From: Methylococcaceae bacterium UBA659
Lineage (GTDB): Bacteria; Pseudomonadota; Gammaproteobacteria; Methylococcales; Methylomonadaceae
Direction of reading: 5' to 3'
DNA length: 5,822 bases
NCBI GenBank assembly: GCA_002299495.1
Contig: DBNZ01000192.1
Coordinates: 1-5,822 of the forward strand
Shown here: piece by piece, positions 5,810 to 5,822 of the stretch
How positions within the stretch are numbered: position 1 is the stretch's first letter
How the letters are laid out: each line of letters starts with the position of its first letter
Program-made: the position numbers and the translations under genes
The notes under the pieces: generated by a model
Databases searched by the model: none
What the model was told of the DNA's origin: nothing
What the model saw: only the letters and a program-made list of their open reading frames with translations

Positions 5810-5822
5810 ATGTTGCGTAATA
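5810..5822 (+). CDS. Start of a further operon gene (cut by window end)
   Basis: ATG at 5810 begins M-L-R-N and runs off the window. GGGGTGA at 5801-5807, directly after the PfkB stop, is a fair ribosome binding site. The 9-base gap suggests the same operon. Four codons are too few to name a product. Confidence 0.45.

Noticed and set aside
1..5822. CRISPR array, tRNA, rRNA, insertion sequence, toxin-antitoxin or phage-defence system
   Set aside because: No regularly spaced repeats, cloverleaf, transposase or defence-type domains were seen on either strand.

Overview
The window looks like a chromosomal segment of a gammaproteobacterium. The diacylglycerol kinase and glutaredoxin are close to the enterobacterial proteins. 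The mix of genes and the intergenic palindrome would fit a type I methanotroph (Methylococcales), but that placement is inferred from memory of similar neighbourhoods and was not tested. Nothing suggests a phage, plasmid, transposon or CRISPR locus, and no tRNA or rRNA was seen.

Left part (1-2398, + strand). The window opens inside a membrane protein of the complex I antiporter family (NuoM-like, C-terminal 319 residues). It keeps the first channel lysine and the terminal glutamate but lacks the usual middle lysine and two histidines. A 145-base gap with no recognisable content follows. Next is a DoxX-family membrane protein gene interrupted by an in-frame TAG in its first membrane segment, probably a pseudogene. 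It overlaps the start of an intact pirin-family gene with a complete metal site.

Middle part (2399-3491). A 275-base gap holds a small hairpin directly after the pirin stop and a REP-like palindrome. A nitroreductase-family flavoprotein gene with a good ribosome binding site comes next. It faces a minus-strand pair across a 209-base convergent gap that contains a 13-base direct repeat.

Right part (3492-5822). On the minus strand, glutaredoxin 3 (grxC) and a small four-cysteine DUF1289 protein form a two-gene operon joined by an ATGA overlap. Divergently on the plus strand, gcvH, dgkA, a PfkB-family sugar/nucleoside kinase gene and the first codons of a further gene form a tightly packed operon. 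The 140-base divergent region holds a near-consensus minus-strand promoter and an overlapping plus-strand promoter candidate, so the two operons may influence each other. The gcvH leader can form alternative hairpins ahead of a T tract.

The genes belong to ordinary housekeeping families: respiration, redox and thiol maintenance, one-carbon or lipoyl metabolism, lipid phosphorylation and sugar/nucleoside phosphorylation. No new multi-gene system could be supported. The points most worth checking are the altered NuoM-like subunit, the interrupted DoxX gene, the overlapping divergent promoters with the gcvH leader, and the association of a lone gcvH with dgkA and a PfkB kinase.
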